Source: Cocos nucifera (taxonomy: Eukaryota; Streptophyta; Magnoliopsida; Arecales; Arecaceae). From it: a DNA stretch of 64,000 bases. Positions 45,959-58,522 of this stretch are shown piece by piece. The position numbers were made by a program, and so were the translations under genes. The notes beneath the pieces were generated by a model. The model saw only the letters and a list, made by a program, of their open reading frames with translations. It had not been told where the DNA came from and made no database searches. How positions within the stretch are numbered: the stretch's first letter is position 1; each line of letters begins with the position of its first letter. The stretch covers positions 1-64,000 of the forward strand of contig QRFJ01004269.1 of NCBI GenBank assembly GCA_006176705.1, written 5' to 3'.

Positions 45959-48191
45959 TGAAGAAAGTGTATAGGATTTCTAGCTCTACTTTCAAAATTT
46001 TTTTTGATAAATATACATAGAGGTTAATATTATTAATCATATTAATAATGAAAAGCTATACATCTAATCTGAAAGATCCAACATGCTATAGGATCTAATA
46101 TATTATATATACATGCATATCAAAAAAATAAAAATAAAATCAATAGTAAAACTATTTTACAGCTCTACGTGTTTAGAACAGTTATCTTTTTATGGGTAGA
46201 AGAACGCCACAATCTGATCTCCTCTATGTAGATCTAAATGCCACGATGTAGCAACACACGCATCTGGCCTCCATGGGTAATCCACACGAGACCCTGATCT
46301 CGATCAGTTTCTTTCAAGTTCTTGCTCTGTAGAAACCTTCAACGGCTGATTTAGATCAAACTTCTTTTGATCTTTTTCACCAAGTCTTCGGACGCTCTGG
46401 ATCCCAATGAATGTAGGTGAGAAGATGAGAAGGTTCTCTACCTGGATCTATGAAGTTACGATGCTTATAACTCATAGATTTAAATCCTAAATCCTAGATA
46501 GATTCTAGGGTATGCTCTCACCCAAAACCCTTGCACCAAGAATTCTCTTTCCTTTTTAATTTTTCTTATGTAGAAGAGCTCACGCACAAGATTAGAAACT
46601 TCTTTTCTGATATTCATTTTTGTCTATCTTTCTCTCTTCCTCTTTTTTTTTTCTTTCTTTTTTTGTCACTCTTTTTGCACATCCATAATATCCATCATTT
46701 TATGGAAGCGCACTAAACATGGGAGGCATGAGGGGTTGGTTTAGATCAAGTGGCTACCTATTCAAATTCAAATCCCATACAAATTCAATTGGTAACTAGA
46801 TCAAACCAATCTATAAGGTGCATGAGAAAGGAGAATGCACGCCTTCCCTTGCATGAAAAACTTTATGAGAAACATCTTTCTCATGGAGAAAGGATGGCGT
46901 TAATAAAAGGGTGATGTGGCACATGGGAAGATTAGTCAAACTAGTCTTACATTAGTCATCCAATTGAACCAATGCAATCCAAATTTGTTAGGCCCAATTA
47001 GAATAGATTAAATCCAACTTGTCTAAGCTTAATTAGGCTTAGTTAAATCCTAATCAAATTAAAAATTAATCAAGCCAAACTCCCAATCAAATTAGGGATT
47101 AAACCTCTTTGACAAATTAATCATCTTATAACCTAATCGGATCAAATCCAAATGAATTCAATTCAATTAGTTTTGATCTAAAATTAATCACTCAATCAAA
47201 TTGAGTTAATTAATGATCAAATCACTAATTAAACTTCTCTTGATCAGCCATTAGATCAGGTAGGAACCTCTAGTGTGTATGAACCCGCAGGTTCGAATCT
47301 AAGCCGATAGCACAAGAATCAATTTTCTGTAGTAATCAAAATGACCATCTAGCAATGGTACCCAATATCTAGATAGGCTGAGTAGTGCAATCGCAACATT
47401 CAGAACTTATGTCAATATGGTTATCGCATAATTCATTCCTTTGACCTCTGAGCATAGAATGACTTATGGTTAAACTATCAACCCTGGAAGATACATCCAA
47501 ATCATGTCTCAAAGTAATTAATCTTGTGACCCCTCATTAGGACTACCCTGGCAAAGCTTTGCTAAATTGAAATACTATTGAACATAGCTCCTAAGTCAAG
47601 GAATGGTCAATCCCATATTGACTTACACTCCTCAAGTACTTGACTGTACCCAGAAATCTTTCATCATTGAATTAGAAATTTAGATAGTCTTGCACCAAAG
47701 CACAATGAGTTGCTTGGAATTCACCATGGTGATCTTAGGTCGAAGGGACACTTATGCCCATATTCCATCAAAGTAATTCTTTGACGGTAGAAATATTTTG
47801 GAGTCAGTCATGTTCAGTGCAGATGTACCCCTATATCTCACATGCATGCCATACTAGTGTCTCCACACTCCTTGGTTAAGAGGACAATCAATCTACATGG
47901 CACACAATGATTTATACTAGACAAACGTTGTCATCCTTAGTAACAATGTATCATTTGGTCATGAACATATTTAAGGACTAAATGATAAATCCTCCTTTGT
48001 CGATTTTAAATAGTCCTAAGGACTTCATCATAATAGATAGAAGTTCATTAGAAGATGAAAATTTTATGATGAAAAAGCTAGAATAACTTCTATTCAATTA
48101 ATAATTCATATACAACTGCATAAATAGCTCAATCATAAATAGCTCAATCATAAATAGGCTAACGATTGAATTTGGAACACTATTTCCAACA
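45959..48191 (-). repeat. Element F 3' LTR (left copy)
   Basis: Plus strand TGAAGAAAGTG to TTCCAACA, 2233 bp; the minus strand starts TGTTGGAAATAG. Includes a CT-rich run (46620-46670). Confidence 0.9.
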
Positions 48192-48206
48192 ATCTCCCAC
48201 TTGGCC
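48192..48206 (-). other. Element F polypurine tract
   Basis: The minus strand reads GGCCAAGTGGGAGAT directly before the LTR, matching the tracts of A, C and E. Confidence 0.7.
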
Positions 48207-48229
48207 TAAAGTCAATTGATGTAGTATCG

Positions 48230-51200
48230 TATACCCATCTTCGACTTGAAGTCATCAAACTTCTTCACCGCAATGGCTTTAGTGAATGGTTGGCTAGGTT
48301 CTCCTTTCTGTCAATCTTTTGAAGATCGACATCACCTCGATCCATGATTTTTTGGACAAGATGAAAATGGTGCAGAATATGCTTTGTCCATCGGTGTGCC
48401 TCGGTTCTTTCGCCTGAGCTATGGCTCCAAAGCTATCATAGATGAGCAAAACTGGATCATCGAGGAGGGTGCTACTCTAAGCTTCGTGATGAACTTCTTC
48501 AGCCACACCACTTCTTTGGCAGCATCTGATGCAGCAACATATTCTGCCTCACATACTGAATCGACCAAAGTACACTACTTGAAACTTTTCCAATAGACAA
48601 CACCACCACTAAGTGTAAACACATATCCTGACATACTCTTACTGTCATCATGATCAGACTGAAAATTGGAGTCTATAAATCCCACAAGTTTCAAGTCCAA
48701 TTCACCATAAGTCACTGATCCTTAGTATTTCTCAAATACTTCAAGTTGGTTTTAACAACCTTTCAGTGGTTCTCCTCAGGATCAGATTGGTATCTACTCA
48801 CCACCCCTAGTGAGTATGCTACATTTGGTCGCGTACATGTCATGGCATACATAATAGAATCCACTATCGAAGCATTTAGAATTCTACTCATACGCTCTCT
48901 CTCTTGAGTTATTTTCGAACAATCTCTCTTCGAGAGAAAAATTTCATGGCCTATTAGTAGATAGCCCTTCTTGAAATTCTCCATGCTAAATCTCTTCAGC
49001 ACAGTATCAATGTACGTGGACTGGAATAACCCAAGCAACCTTTTAGATCTTTTCTATAGATCTTCATTCCTAGGATGTAGGAAGCTTCTTCCAGATCCTT
49101 CATGGGAACTATGATGATAGTCAGATCTTTATTTCTTGTAATGTAGGAACATCATTCTCAATTAAGAGAATATCATCCACATACAAAGTGAGGAATACAA
49201 CTTCTGGACCATTAGCCCACTTATATATGCAGGGCTCTTCTTCATTCTTAACGAAACTATATGTCTTGATCGTCCTATCAAAACGTATGTTCTAATTGCA
49301 AGATACTTGCTTTAGTCCATAAATGAACCTTTGAAGCATGCACACCTTAGACTTATCTGTGGATATGAAACCTTCAGGTTGTATCATATATACATCTTCA
49401 TTCAGCTCTTCATTCATGAAAGCTATCTTCACATCCATCTGCTAGATTTTATAGTCAAGATGGCATGGTCCACATGGACTTGAGCATTGCCACAGGAGAG
49501 AATGTCTCATCATAGTCTACACCATAATGTTGATGATACCTCTTGACAATCAGATGGGCTTTACAGATCTCCACCTTTCCATTTACGCTTTTTTTTCTTT
49601 TAAAGACCCACTTACATCCTATGGGTTTTATCCCTTCGGATGGGTCAACCAATGTCAATACATCATTGACCTTCTTGGACTCCATTTTGGATCTTATGGC
49701 CTCAATCCATTTTCTTGAGTAAGATCTCTACGTTGCATCCATGTAGGTAATCGGATCCTCGATATTCTCATCGAGTTTGATAGGATCACCATCTTGGATC
49801 AAGAAACCATAGTATCTGTCCAACTAACATAATACTCTACCAGATTGCCTTAAGGATGCGGGTTCAGTAGGCTCTGGATCTAATTGAATCAAATCCAGTT
49901 TAGGTTTAATTACTTGTGTTGATTTTTCTACTTGCCAAACTTCCTTAACCTCGATCTTAGAGGCATTAGTCCCTTCACCAAGAAACTTTTTTTCTAAAAA
50001 GACCATCTTAAGGCTGACAAATATCTTTTGTTCATCCACTAGGTAGAAGTAACATCCTTTGGTCTCTTTTGGGTACCCTATAAAGCTATACATGTCAGAC
50101 CTAGGTTCAAGCTTGTTCGTTACTAAACATTTGACATAAATTGGACACCCTCAAACCCAAAGGTATGAGAGTATTGGCTTACGCCCTGTCCATAGCTCAT
50201 ATAGCATTTTAGAAATAGACTTAATCAAAATTTTATTTAAAATATAACAAGCTGACTCAGATGCATATCCCCACAAGGAGATAGGCAAACCAACAAACTC
50301 CATCATGGATCGAACCATGTCCAACAGGATTCGATTCCTCCTTTCAGACAGACCATTATGCCATGGTGTTTTAGGAGCAGTCCATTGGGAGAGAATCCCA
50401 TTCTCTCCAAGATATGTCAAAAATTCACTAGAAAGGTACTCACTCCCTCGGTCAGATCAAAGAGTGTTAATACTCTTTCTAATTTGCTTTTCTACATCAT
50501 TATGGAATAGTTTGAATATTTCAAATAACTCCGAGTTATGCTTCATTAAATAGACATACCCATACCTGGATAGGTCGTTTGTGAAGGTTATGAAGTAAAA
50601 ATATCCACCTCTAGCACTTGTGCTCATAGGTCCACATACATCAGTATGTACTAGACCTAAGAGTTCACTACTCATTCATCCTTTCCAATAAAAGGTGACT
50701 TGTTCACTTTTTCAAGGAGATAGGACTCACAGATCAGAAGTTATTCATAATCACTAACCTTAAGAATTTCTTCTTGAGCCAACCTATTTATTCTATCCTG
50801 GTTAATATGACCTAGCCTACAGTGCCAAAGGTAGACATCTGACACATCATTAAATCTAGGGCATTTATCGAGGAACTGGACTACATTAACAGACTGTGAT
50901 AATAGATATATTCTATTATTCAATTATCCAATATAAACTATAAAACCATTCAAAATGATATCACAAAAATTTACTTTTATTGAAAACTAATAACTGTTCT
51001 TAGCCAAAAGGCCTATAGAAATTACATTCATTAAAAAACTTGGACAAAAGTAACAATCACTAAGAATAACTTTATGAGGATTGATTACAGGGTTCATGAT
51101 TTCTAAAGCTAAAATTGGAACTTGTTTTCCATCTCCAATGTTCAGGAATCTCTCGCCTTCACCAAATCTCCTACTGACCTATAAATTCTGCATTAAATTA

Positions 51201-51290
51201 TAAATATGATAAGGGCTTTCAGTATCTAATACCTAGGCAGTAGTATCACAAATTGAGAAGTTGCAAGGTGTTATTATATAATCACCTTGC
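48230..51290 (-). pseudogene. Copia pol pseudogene of element F
   Basis: Read on the minus strand. Protease remnant near 51260-51180 (VLDTESPYHIYNLMQNL; the Gly of D-T-G reads Glu). GAG-pre-integrase 50923-50741 (WHCRLGHINQDRINRL). Integrase 50675-50457 (HTDVCGPM, NDLSRYGYVYLMKH) and 50420-50151 (LSERRNRILLDMVRSMMEF, GRKPILSYL), then 50093-49824 (GYPKETKGCYFYLVDEQKIFVSLK). RT 49685-49455 (CKWVFKRKKSVNGKVE, VDYDETFSPVAMLKS), active site YVDD at 49183-49172, C-terminal part 49038-48763. RNase H about 48740-48240, broken; the plus-strand frame at 48384-48596 is its shadow. Several stretches are open for 60-90 residues, so it is slightly better kept than E, but stops and shifts separate them. Confidence 0.86.
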
Positions 51291-52144
51291 CAAGCAACTA
51301 CTTGCTTCCTCCATAGCCTGTTCGGATCTAGGATGGCAATGTATTAAGGATAGTTTCTCTTCTAATGTCCTTATTTCTTACAAAAGAAGTACTCCACATG
51401 GCTCTAGTCAGGCTTGTGCTTCTTGGTCTGACCTTATGCAGACATTCCAACATATGGCTGCACCTTCTTATTCTTCATATTTTTATTCTTCTTTTTTTCT
51501 TAAAGGATCAATCAGAAAAAGACCCTCCCATTACATTCACCGACCCCTTTTAGAGCTGGTGATCCATCTTAAAGTTCTGCAGCAACCCCAATAAGCCATG
51601 GTAGTTCACTGCAGGCTTTGTCATTCTAAATGAGTAAGGAAAGGGAGGAAGGACTTGGGCAAAGAATTCAGGATCGCTTCCTTCCCGAGCTGCTCATGTA
51701 GAAGAAAATTCAACTTAAGCATTCAATCATCTCAATCATGTACAATACATGATTAGTGACTGATGCCCCATCCCTCATACGAGCATTGAAAATGGCACAA
51801 CTAATTTTATGCTTTTCAACGTCATCAGGTGTGCTAAAGGTGTCGTTCAACATTTGAAGCATCTCCTTGGGCTGAGCATTTTCAAACTTATGGCTGAACT
51901 CATCTTTCATTACTGCTAGCATAATACATCAAACAATGGTGCGGTCATTGAACCACTTCTGGTATGTGTCTCTCACCGCCTTAATAGCATTCAAGGTTGG
52001 CTCCTCAGGTGACAGATCAGTCAACACATATAAGATCTGTTCATGCTCTAGGATGATCTTCAATTTTTTATACCAGCTATCGAAGTTGCGTTCTATGAGT
52101 TTGTCATTATCAAACAATGATTAGAGCGATAGGATAGTGGCCAT
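51291..52144 (-). pseudogene. Copia gag pseudogene of element F
   Basis: The minus-strand ATG at 52144 starts MATILSL, the same start as E, with a stop after residue 7. 52117-51929 is open (LIERNFDSWYKKLKIILEHEQILYVLTD, then VRDTYQKWFNDRTIV), and 51922-51710 is open (MLAVMKDEFSHKFE, DTFSTPDDVEKHKISCAIFNARMRDGASVTNHVLYMIEMIE). The zinc knuckle near 51380-51345 reads YFFCKK, stop, GH, stop, KRNYP: two of three cysteines and the Trp are lost. The gag capsid is nearly whole apart from single stops. Confidence 0.84.
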
Positions 52145-54180
52145 TTCTACACAAAAAAAACCATAGACCTAATTAGTATATGAATTATTTACTTTAAAGA
52201 CTTAAACTTTAGTCTAAAGATTCTCCCACTATTTTGTTCGAATCGGTAGCCTCTACCTCCAATTCGAGGAATTATCCTTAATTTCTTAGTGGAAACTAGA
52301 ATCCACTAGACTACACACAAGCCCAACTTTTGTTAGTCAACCCTTGTACACCTATGGATAGGTTCATAACCAATTGTTTCACCAAACAACTTCTAGTAAT
52401 CTAATTTTTGCCCCAAAAATTTAATCAGTAGGCTTTGGCCTCCACTGAAAAAATTCAGTTAGGTCTAATCATTAACATGACCACATTTGGTGCATCAGAC
52501 CAATAAATGATCAGACCCGACTTTGGCTGGCCAACCTGACCATCATTAGAAAGACACGACCAAATTATCATATTATGAATGATAATTCCATTAGTTAATA
52601 AGCACCAAATCTTTGGACCTTTAATGATTATTAAACTAATGGACTCATTGTCACTCAACTTAATGGGAGGCTATGATTTAGTTATCATCATAACTTTATC
52701 ATTTTAAGGATCTAATAATTTTAGAGAATTTTATTAACTAATTTTAAAAGAATTGACCAGCCAATTTGGATCCTCCCACTGACTTCACCAAGTCAGATCA
52801 ATAAGGATCTAATTAAAACTAGCATTAGGAGCACCTAAATCAGTCAAATTGATTTACCTAATTGACATGGGTGAGCCCAAATCACCAAGTGGTCTAATCA
52901 AAACCTAATTCATTAGGATGGCTAGGTAAATAAGATCAGTGGAAGGAATATGCCATTAACTCATCAAAGATTGAATCAGTGCGAGTAGCTCCCAATTAAA
53001 AATCACTGGTCTAAGCTGCTAACTTATCTTAAATATCATCCAATTTATTAGTTTCAATTTGACCAACCTAGCAATTTTAGGTTCGACCGCGTAGCCACGA
53101 ATCAAGTCCATTTGGTTCTCGTTAAAGACATGGGCTTGACCAACTACAACTATTGTAATTTGATCTAAAGAGTCCTTGACCTAATCTAAATCAACATTTG
53201 GTTAGATTTAATCAATTACTCTAATTTAGTCCATTCTTTAACTAACCTTAGATCTAACCCAATTAATGGACCTAATTCAACTAACTCGATAATCCACATT
53301 TTACGATCAATGACTTAGGATCTTTAATTCATAATTCTAGACCCTAATTCATCATGCTTAATTCTCAATTAAGTTTAAGGATGAGGGTTGGGGTTCAGCA
53401 TTTCAAAAATATTTTTTAAATTTTTTTTTGAAAGGTTCTTTACATTGTAGCACTGTTTCACTAAATAGGTCAACTCATTTCAAAAATGGATCGACTTATT
53501 TCATAAACAAACACTAAATGGAGGTTTGATCACATAAAACCAGCTAATTATGACATTCAACCAACTTCTCAGTTGGGCTGGCTTGGATCCCATCTGAGTT
53601 GGCTCGAGTAGAAGTCGAGCTGGCTCGGTTCTTGAGACAGTCGACTCGGGCAGAAGGCCCAAAGGCCGTCGTTCTAGTTGGGCAGGCTTGGATCCAATCT
53701 GAGCCAACCTGAATTGAAGTCGAGCCAACATGGTTTCTGATCGAGCCAGCTAGAGCATCAATCCAAAAATCGTATCGTGATTGGCACATTGGTCGAGCTA
53801 GCTCGATTCTTGAGAGAGCCGGCTCGACTAGTGAACAGAACCTTCCTAAGATCCTGTTCAGGTTTAATCTAAAACTATGGATTCTACATAAAAATCATGA
53901 AATTATTTATATCTAATCCAAACACTAATTCATGATAAAAATTTAGATTAAATACTTCAAACATATCACAAAAATCATTAGATCTAATCTAAAGTTTTTA
54001 TGATCAATTTTATAGATCGCAACGTACCAAGACAATCTCTCCATTATAAAGGATAAATCTTATAGTAGGACAACCTATAGTCCGTGCGATCATTATTTTT
54101 TATTTTTTAGATTAGATTATTATTTATATCTAATCTAAAAATAATCTAAATCATGCATATATAATACATCAAGGAACTTA
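52145..54180 (-). other. Element F leader
   Basis: Non-coding leader on the minus strand, homologous to the E and D leaders. It has one hairpin module (54019-54087; right arm TAGTCCGTGC) and, unlike E and D, an extra GC-rich repeat array (about 53560-53840). Open frames across the array (53501-53789) are repeat by-products. Confidence 0.72.
53560..53840 (-). repeat. GC-rich GAGCCGGCTCG-type repeat array in element F leader
   Basis: Plus strand shows about ten imperfect GTCGAGCTGGCTCG / GAGCCAGCTAGAG / GGCTGGCTTGGATCC units, partly palindromic, at 20-35 base spacing. The surrounding leader aligns with D and E, but they lack this block. Confidence 0.7.
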
Positions 54181-54196
54181 TGGCTTTGATACCAAT
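54181..54196 (-). other. Element F primer binding site
   Basis: The minus strand reads ATTGGTATCAAAGCCA after the LTR end TTCCTTCA; initiator tRNA-Met type. Confidence 0.85.
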
Positions 54197-56406
54197 TGAA
54201 GGAAGCACGTAGGATTTCTAGCTCTACTTTCAAAAAGTTTTTTTGATAAATATATGCAGAGGATAATATTATTAATCATATTAATAATAAAAAGCTATAG
54301 ATCTAATCTAAAAAATTCTATACACTATAGGATCTAATGTATTATATATGCATGTATATCTAAAAATAAAAATAAAATCAATAGTAAAATTATTTTACTA
54401 CTCTACATGTTTAGAACACGTTACATTTTTGCATATAGAAGAATGCCATAATTTGATCTTTTTTGTATAGATCTGAATGCTGCGATGCAGCCACACATGC
54501 ATTTGGTCTCCACAGATAATCCACACAAGGTCCTGATCCTAATAAGTTCCTCCAAGTGCTAGCTCTGCAGAAACCTTCAATAGCTAATTTAGTTCAAACT
54601 TCTTTTGATCTTTTTCATCGGGTCTTCGGACGCTTCGGATCCCAATGAATGTAGATGAGAAGATGAGGAGGTTCTCTGCCTTGATCTATGAAGTCATGAC
54701 CCTCGTAACTCATAGATCTAAATCCTAAATCCTAGGTAGATTCTAGGGTATGCTCTCACCTAAATCCCTTGCGCCAAGAACTCTCTTTTCTTTTTAATTT
54801 TTCTCACGTAGAAGAGCTCATTTACAAGATTAGAAACTCCTTTTCTGATCTTTCTTTTTGTTTCTCTTTCTCTCTTCCTCCTTTTTTTCTTTCTTTTTTT
54901 CTCTCTTTTTGCACATCCATAAAATCCATCATTTTATAGAAGTGCACAAAACATGGGAGGTTGGTTTAGATCAAGTGGTTATCCATTCAAATTCAAATCC
55001 CATTCGAATTTAATTGGTAACCAAATCAAACCAATCCATATGGTGCATGAGAAAGGAGAACACACGCCCTCCCTTATGTGAAGAACTTCATGAGAAATAT
55101 CTTTCTCGTGGAGAAAGGACGGCACAAATCAAATGGTGATGTGGCACATGAGAGGACTAGTCAAACTAGTCTTACATTAGTCATCCAATTGAACCAATCC
55201 ATTCCAAATTAGTTCGTCTCAATTGGACCAGCTTAAACCCAACTTATTTAGACTTAATTAGGCTCAGTTAAATCCTAACCAAATCAAAAATTAATCAAGC
55301 CAAACTCCTGATTAAATCAAGAATTAAACCTCCTTAATGATTAAATCATCTTATAACCTAATTGGGTCTAATCCAAATGAATCCAATTCAGTTGGTCTTG
55401 ATCCAAAAATAATCACTCAATCAAATTGAGTTAATTAGTGATCAAATTACTAATTAAACTTTTCTTGATCTGCCATTAGATCGAAAAGGAACATCTAGTA
55501 TGTGTGACCCATCAGGTTCGAACCTAAGTAGGTAGCACAGAAACCAATTTTCTGTACTAATCGAAATGACCATCTAGCAATGATACCTGACATTCAGATA
55601 GATAGAATAGTGCAATCGTAACATTTAGAATCTATGTGAATATGGTTACTACATAATTTATCCCTTTGACCTTTGTGCATAGGATGACTTAGGATTAAAC
55701 TATCAACTCTGAAAGATACATCCAAATCGTGTCTCAAAAGAATTAGTCTTGTGACCCCTCACGAGGACTATCCTGACCAAGGATTTACTAAATTGAAATA
55801 CTATTGAACATAGCTCCTAAGTCAATGAGTGGTCAATCCCATCTTGACTCACGTACCGACTCCTCAAGTACTTGACTGTACCCAAAAACCTTCCATCACT
55901 AAATTAGAAGTTCAAGTAGTCCAGCACCAAACTAAAGTGAGTTGCTTAAAAGTCACCATGGTGATTTCAGGTCGGAGGGATACTTATGCCCATATTCCAT
56001 CAAAGAAATTCTTTGATAGTAGAAAAGCTCTGGAGTTGGTCATGTTCAGTGCAGATGTACCCCTACATCTTACCTGCATCCATACCAGTATCTCCACACT
56101 CCTTGGTTAAGAGGACAACCAACCTATATAGTACACAATGATCTATACTCGATAAATATTGTCATCTTTGGTAACAACGTATCATTTGATCACGAACATA
56201 TTTAAGGATTAAATAATAAATTCTTCTTTATCGATTTTAAATAGTCCTAAGAACTTCATCACAATAAACAAAAGTTCATTAAAGATGAAAAATTTATGAT
56301 AAAAAAGCTAGAATAATTTTTATTCAATTAATAATTATATATAATTATATAAAATAGCTTAATCATCAATAGGCTGATGATTGACTTTGGAATACTATTC
56401 CTAACA
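54197..56406 (-). repeat. Element F 5' LTR (right copy)
   Basis: Plus strand TGAAGGAAGCAC to TTCCTAACA, 2210 bp. Minus-strand TATAAAAT at about 54941-54934 is a likely TATA box. By hand count it differs from the left copy by roughly 13% over the first 225 bases. Confidence 0.9.
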
Positions 56407-58510
56407 ATCGATACCCTTCTGGGGATCTGCACTCGAATCGGCTTGCTATCTATTAAATAGGATTCCAAGTAAGTCTTTAGTTAAGACTCCATATGAGATA
56501 TGGAAAGGGCGTAAGCCGGCACTTTCATACCTTAAGATTTGGAGGTGCCCAACTTATGTCAAAAGATTAGTTATAGATAAACTTGAACCTTGGTCTGACA
56601 AGTACACATTCATAGGATACCCAAAAGAGACCAAAGGATACTATTTCTACCATGCTGATGAACAAAAGATGTTCGTCAGCCTTAAGGCAATCTTTTTGGA
56701 AAAGAAGTTTTTTGGTGAAGAAACTATTGCCTCTAAGGTTGAACTTGATGAAGTTCAACAAATAGAAAAATTGACACCTATAGCTGAACCTAAGTCAGAT
56801 TTGATTAGATTAGATCCGAAGCCTAGTGTACCTACACCATTAAGGTGATTTGGTAGAGTATCGCATCACGTGGATAGATACGATGATTTCTTGATCCGAG
56901 ATGGTGATCCCATCGAACTTGATGAGAATGATGAGGATCCGATCACCTATATGGATGCTATATAGAGATCCAATTCTAAGAAATGGCTTGAGGTCATAAA
57001 ATCTAAAATATAGTCTATGAAGGTCAATGATGTATGGACATTGGTTGATCCATTCAAAGGGGTTAAACCCATTAGGTGTAAGTGGGTTTTCAAAAGAAAG
57101 AGGGGTGCAGATGGAAAGGTTGAAACCTATAAAGCCCATCTGGTTGCTAAGAGATATCGTCAACGTTATAGTATTGACTATGATGAGACGTTCTTCCCTG
57201 TGGTAATGCTCAAATTTATTTGGATAATACTTGCGATAGCTGCCCATCTGGATTATGAGATCTAGTAGATTGATGTAAATACAACTTTTCTGAATGGAGA
57301 GCTGACTGAAGAGGTGTATATGATACAACTGAGGAATTCATATCTATAGATGAGTCCAAGATATGTAAGCTTCAGAGACCCATTTATGGATTGAAGCAGG
57401 CATCTTGGAGTTGGAATATGCATTTTGAAAAGATGATCAAAATGTATGGCTTCATTAAGAATGGAGAAGAGTCCTACATTTACAAATGAGCAATTGATCC
57501 AGCAGTGGTATTCTTTATTTTATACATGGATGACATTCTTTTAATCGAAAATGACATCCTTACACTATAAAAAATAAAAGTCTGGTTGTCATCATAGTTT
57601 TCCATGAAGGACTTGGGTGAAGCATCCTACATCCTAGGGATGAAGATCTATAGGGATAGATCTATGAGGATGCTTGGATTATCTCAGTTTACGTATATAG
57701 ATACTTTACTGAAGAGGTTCAGCATGGAGAATTTCAAAATGGGCTATCTCTCGATAGGCCATGAAATTTCTCTCTTTAAGAATGATTGTTCGATAACTTC
57801 TAAAGAGAGAGATTATATGAGTAGAGTTCGATATGCTTCGGTAGTGGGATCTATCATGTACGCCATGACGTGTACGAGATCAGATGTGACATACTCACTA
57901 GGAGTAGTGAGTAGATACCAGTTTGATTCTAGAGAAAACCACTAAAAAATAGTTAAATCCATTCTTAAGTATTTAAGAAATACAAAGAACCAATGGTTGG
58001 TTTATGGCGAGTCAGATCTAAAACATGTGGGATTTATAGACTCCAGCTTTCAATCTGACCATGATGATAATAGAAGTATGTCGGGATATATTTTTATTTT
58101 GAATGATGGAGCTATCTACTGGAAGACTTTCAAGCAGCATACTATGGTAGACTTTGTTTATGAAGTAGAGTATATCGTAGCATTAGATGCTACGAAGGAA
58201 GCTATGTGGCTGAGAAAGTTTATCATCGAGCTTGAAATAACATCCTTCTTAGATGGTCCGGTGCTGCTCTGCTGCGACAGCACTGCTGCCATAGCTCAAG
58301 TGAAGGAGAAGAAGGCACACCAGTGGATGAAGCATATTCCACACTGCTTCCATCTGATCCAAGAGATCGTGAATCGAGATGATATCGATCTTCAAAAGAT
58401 CGATGGAAAGGAGAACTTGATCGATCTCTTCACTAAAGCCTGAGTGATAAAGAAGTTCGATAATCGTACGTCGAAGATGGGTATTAGATACTATGCCAAG
58501 TGGCTTTAGG
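56407..58510 (+). pseudogene. Copia pol, second part (integrase end, RT, RNase H) of element E
   Basis: Integrase C-terminal part up to about 56750 (PKETKGYYFYHADEQKMFVSLKAIFLEKKFF). RT: 57017-57265 is open (NDVWTLVDPFKGVKPIRCKWVFKRKRGADGKVETYKAHLVAKRY); YGLKQAS near 57390; active site YMDD at 57523-57534 (Met rather than the usual Val); 57604-57945 open (MKDLGEASYILGMKIYRDRS, SRVRYASVVGSIMYAMTCTRSD). RNase H: 57997-58443 is fully open, 148 residues (FIDSSFQSDHDDNRSMSGY, EVEYIVALDATKEAMWLRKF, CCDSTAAIAQ, KHIPHCFHLIQEIV, NLIDLFTKA). Stops near 56845, 56965, 57262, 57487 and 57595. The terminal ACAAGTGGAAGT (58511-58522) is the purine tract. Confidence 0.87.
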
Positions 58511-58522
58511 ACAAGTGGAAGT

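Larger units (their letters stand above)
45959..56406 (-). mobile_element. Element F: minus-strand Copia retrotransposon nested in E integrase
   Basis: LTRs at 45959-48191 and 54197-56406 flank an internal region in which RNase H, RT, integrase, GAG-pre-integrase, protease, gag, leader and PBS occur in that order on the plus strand, so the element reads right to left. Its proteins are close relatives of E. Flanks GGCGG and ATCGA are a poor target duplication, but integrase of E reads on across it (DLANL before, then the LLGICTRIGLLSIK region after). It is the deepest insertion in the window. All genes are broken. Confidence 0.9.

Noticed and set aside
48384..48596. Plus-strand open frame with a Ser/His-rich end
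   Set aside because: Complement of the F RNase H region (AEYVAASDAAKE on the minus strand).
53501..53789. Overlapping minus-strand open frames of 76 and 81 residues
   Set aside because: Produced by the GC-rich repeat block in the F leader; two frames of one repeat are open together.
56840..57328. 162-residue minus-strand open frame
   Set aside because: Antisense to the E reverse transcriptase.
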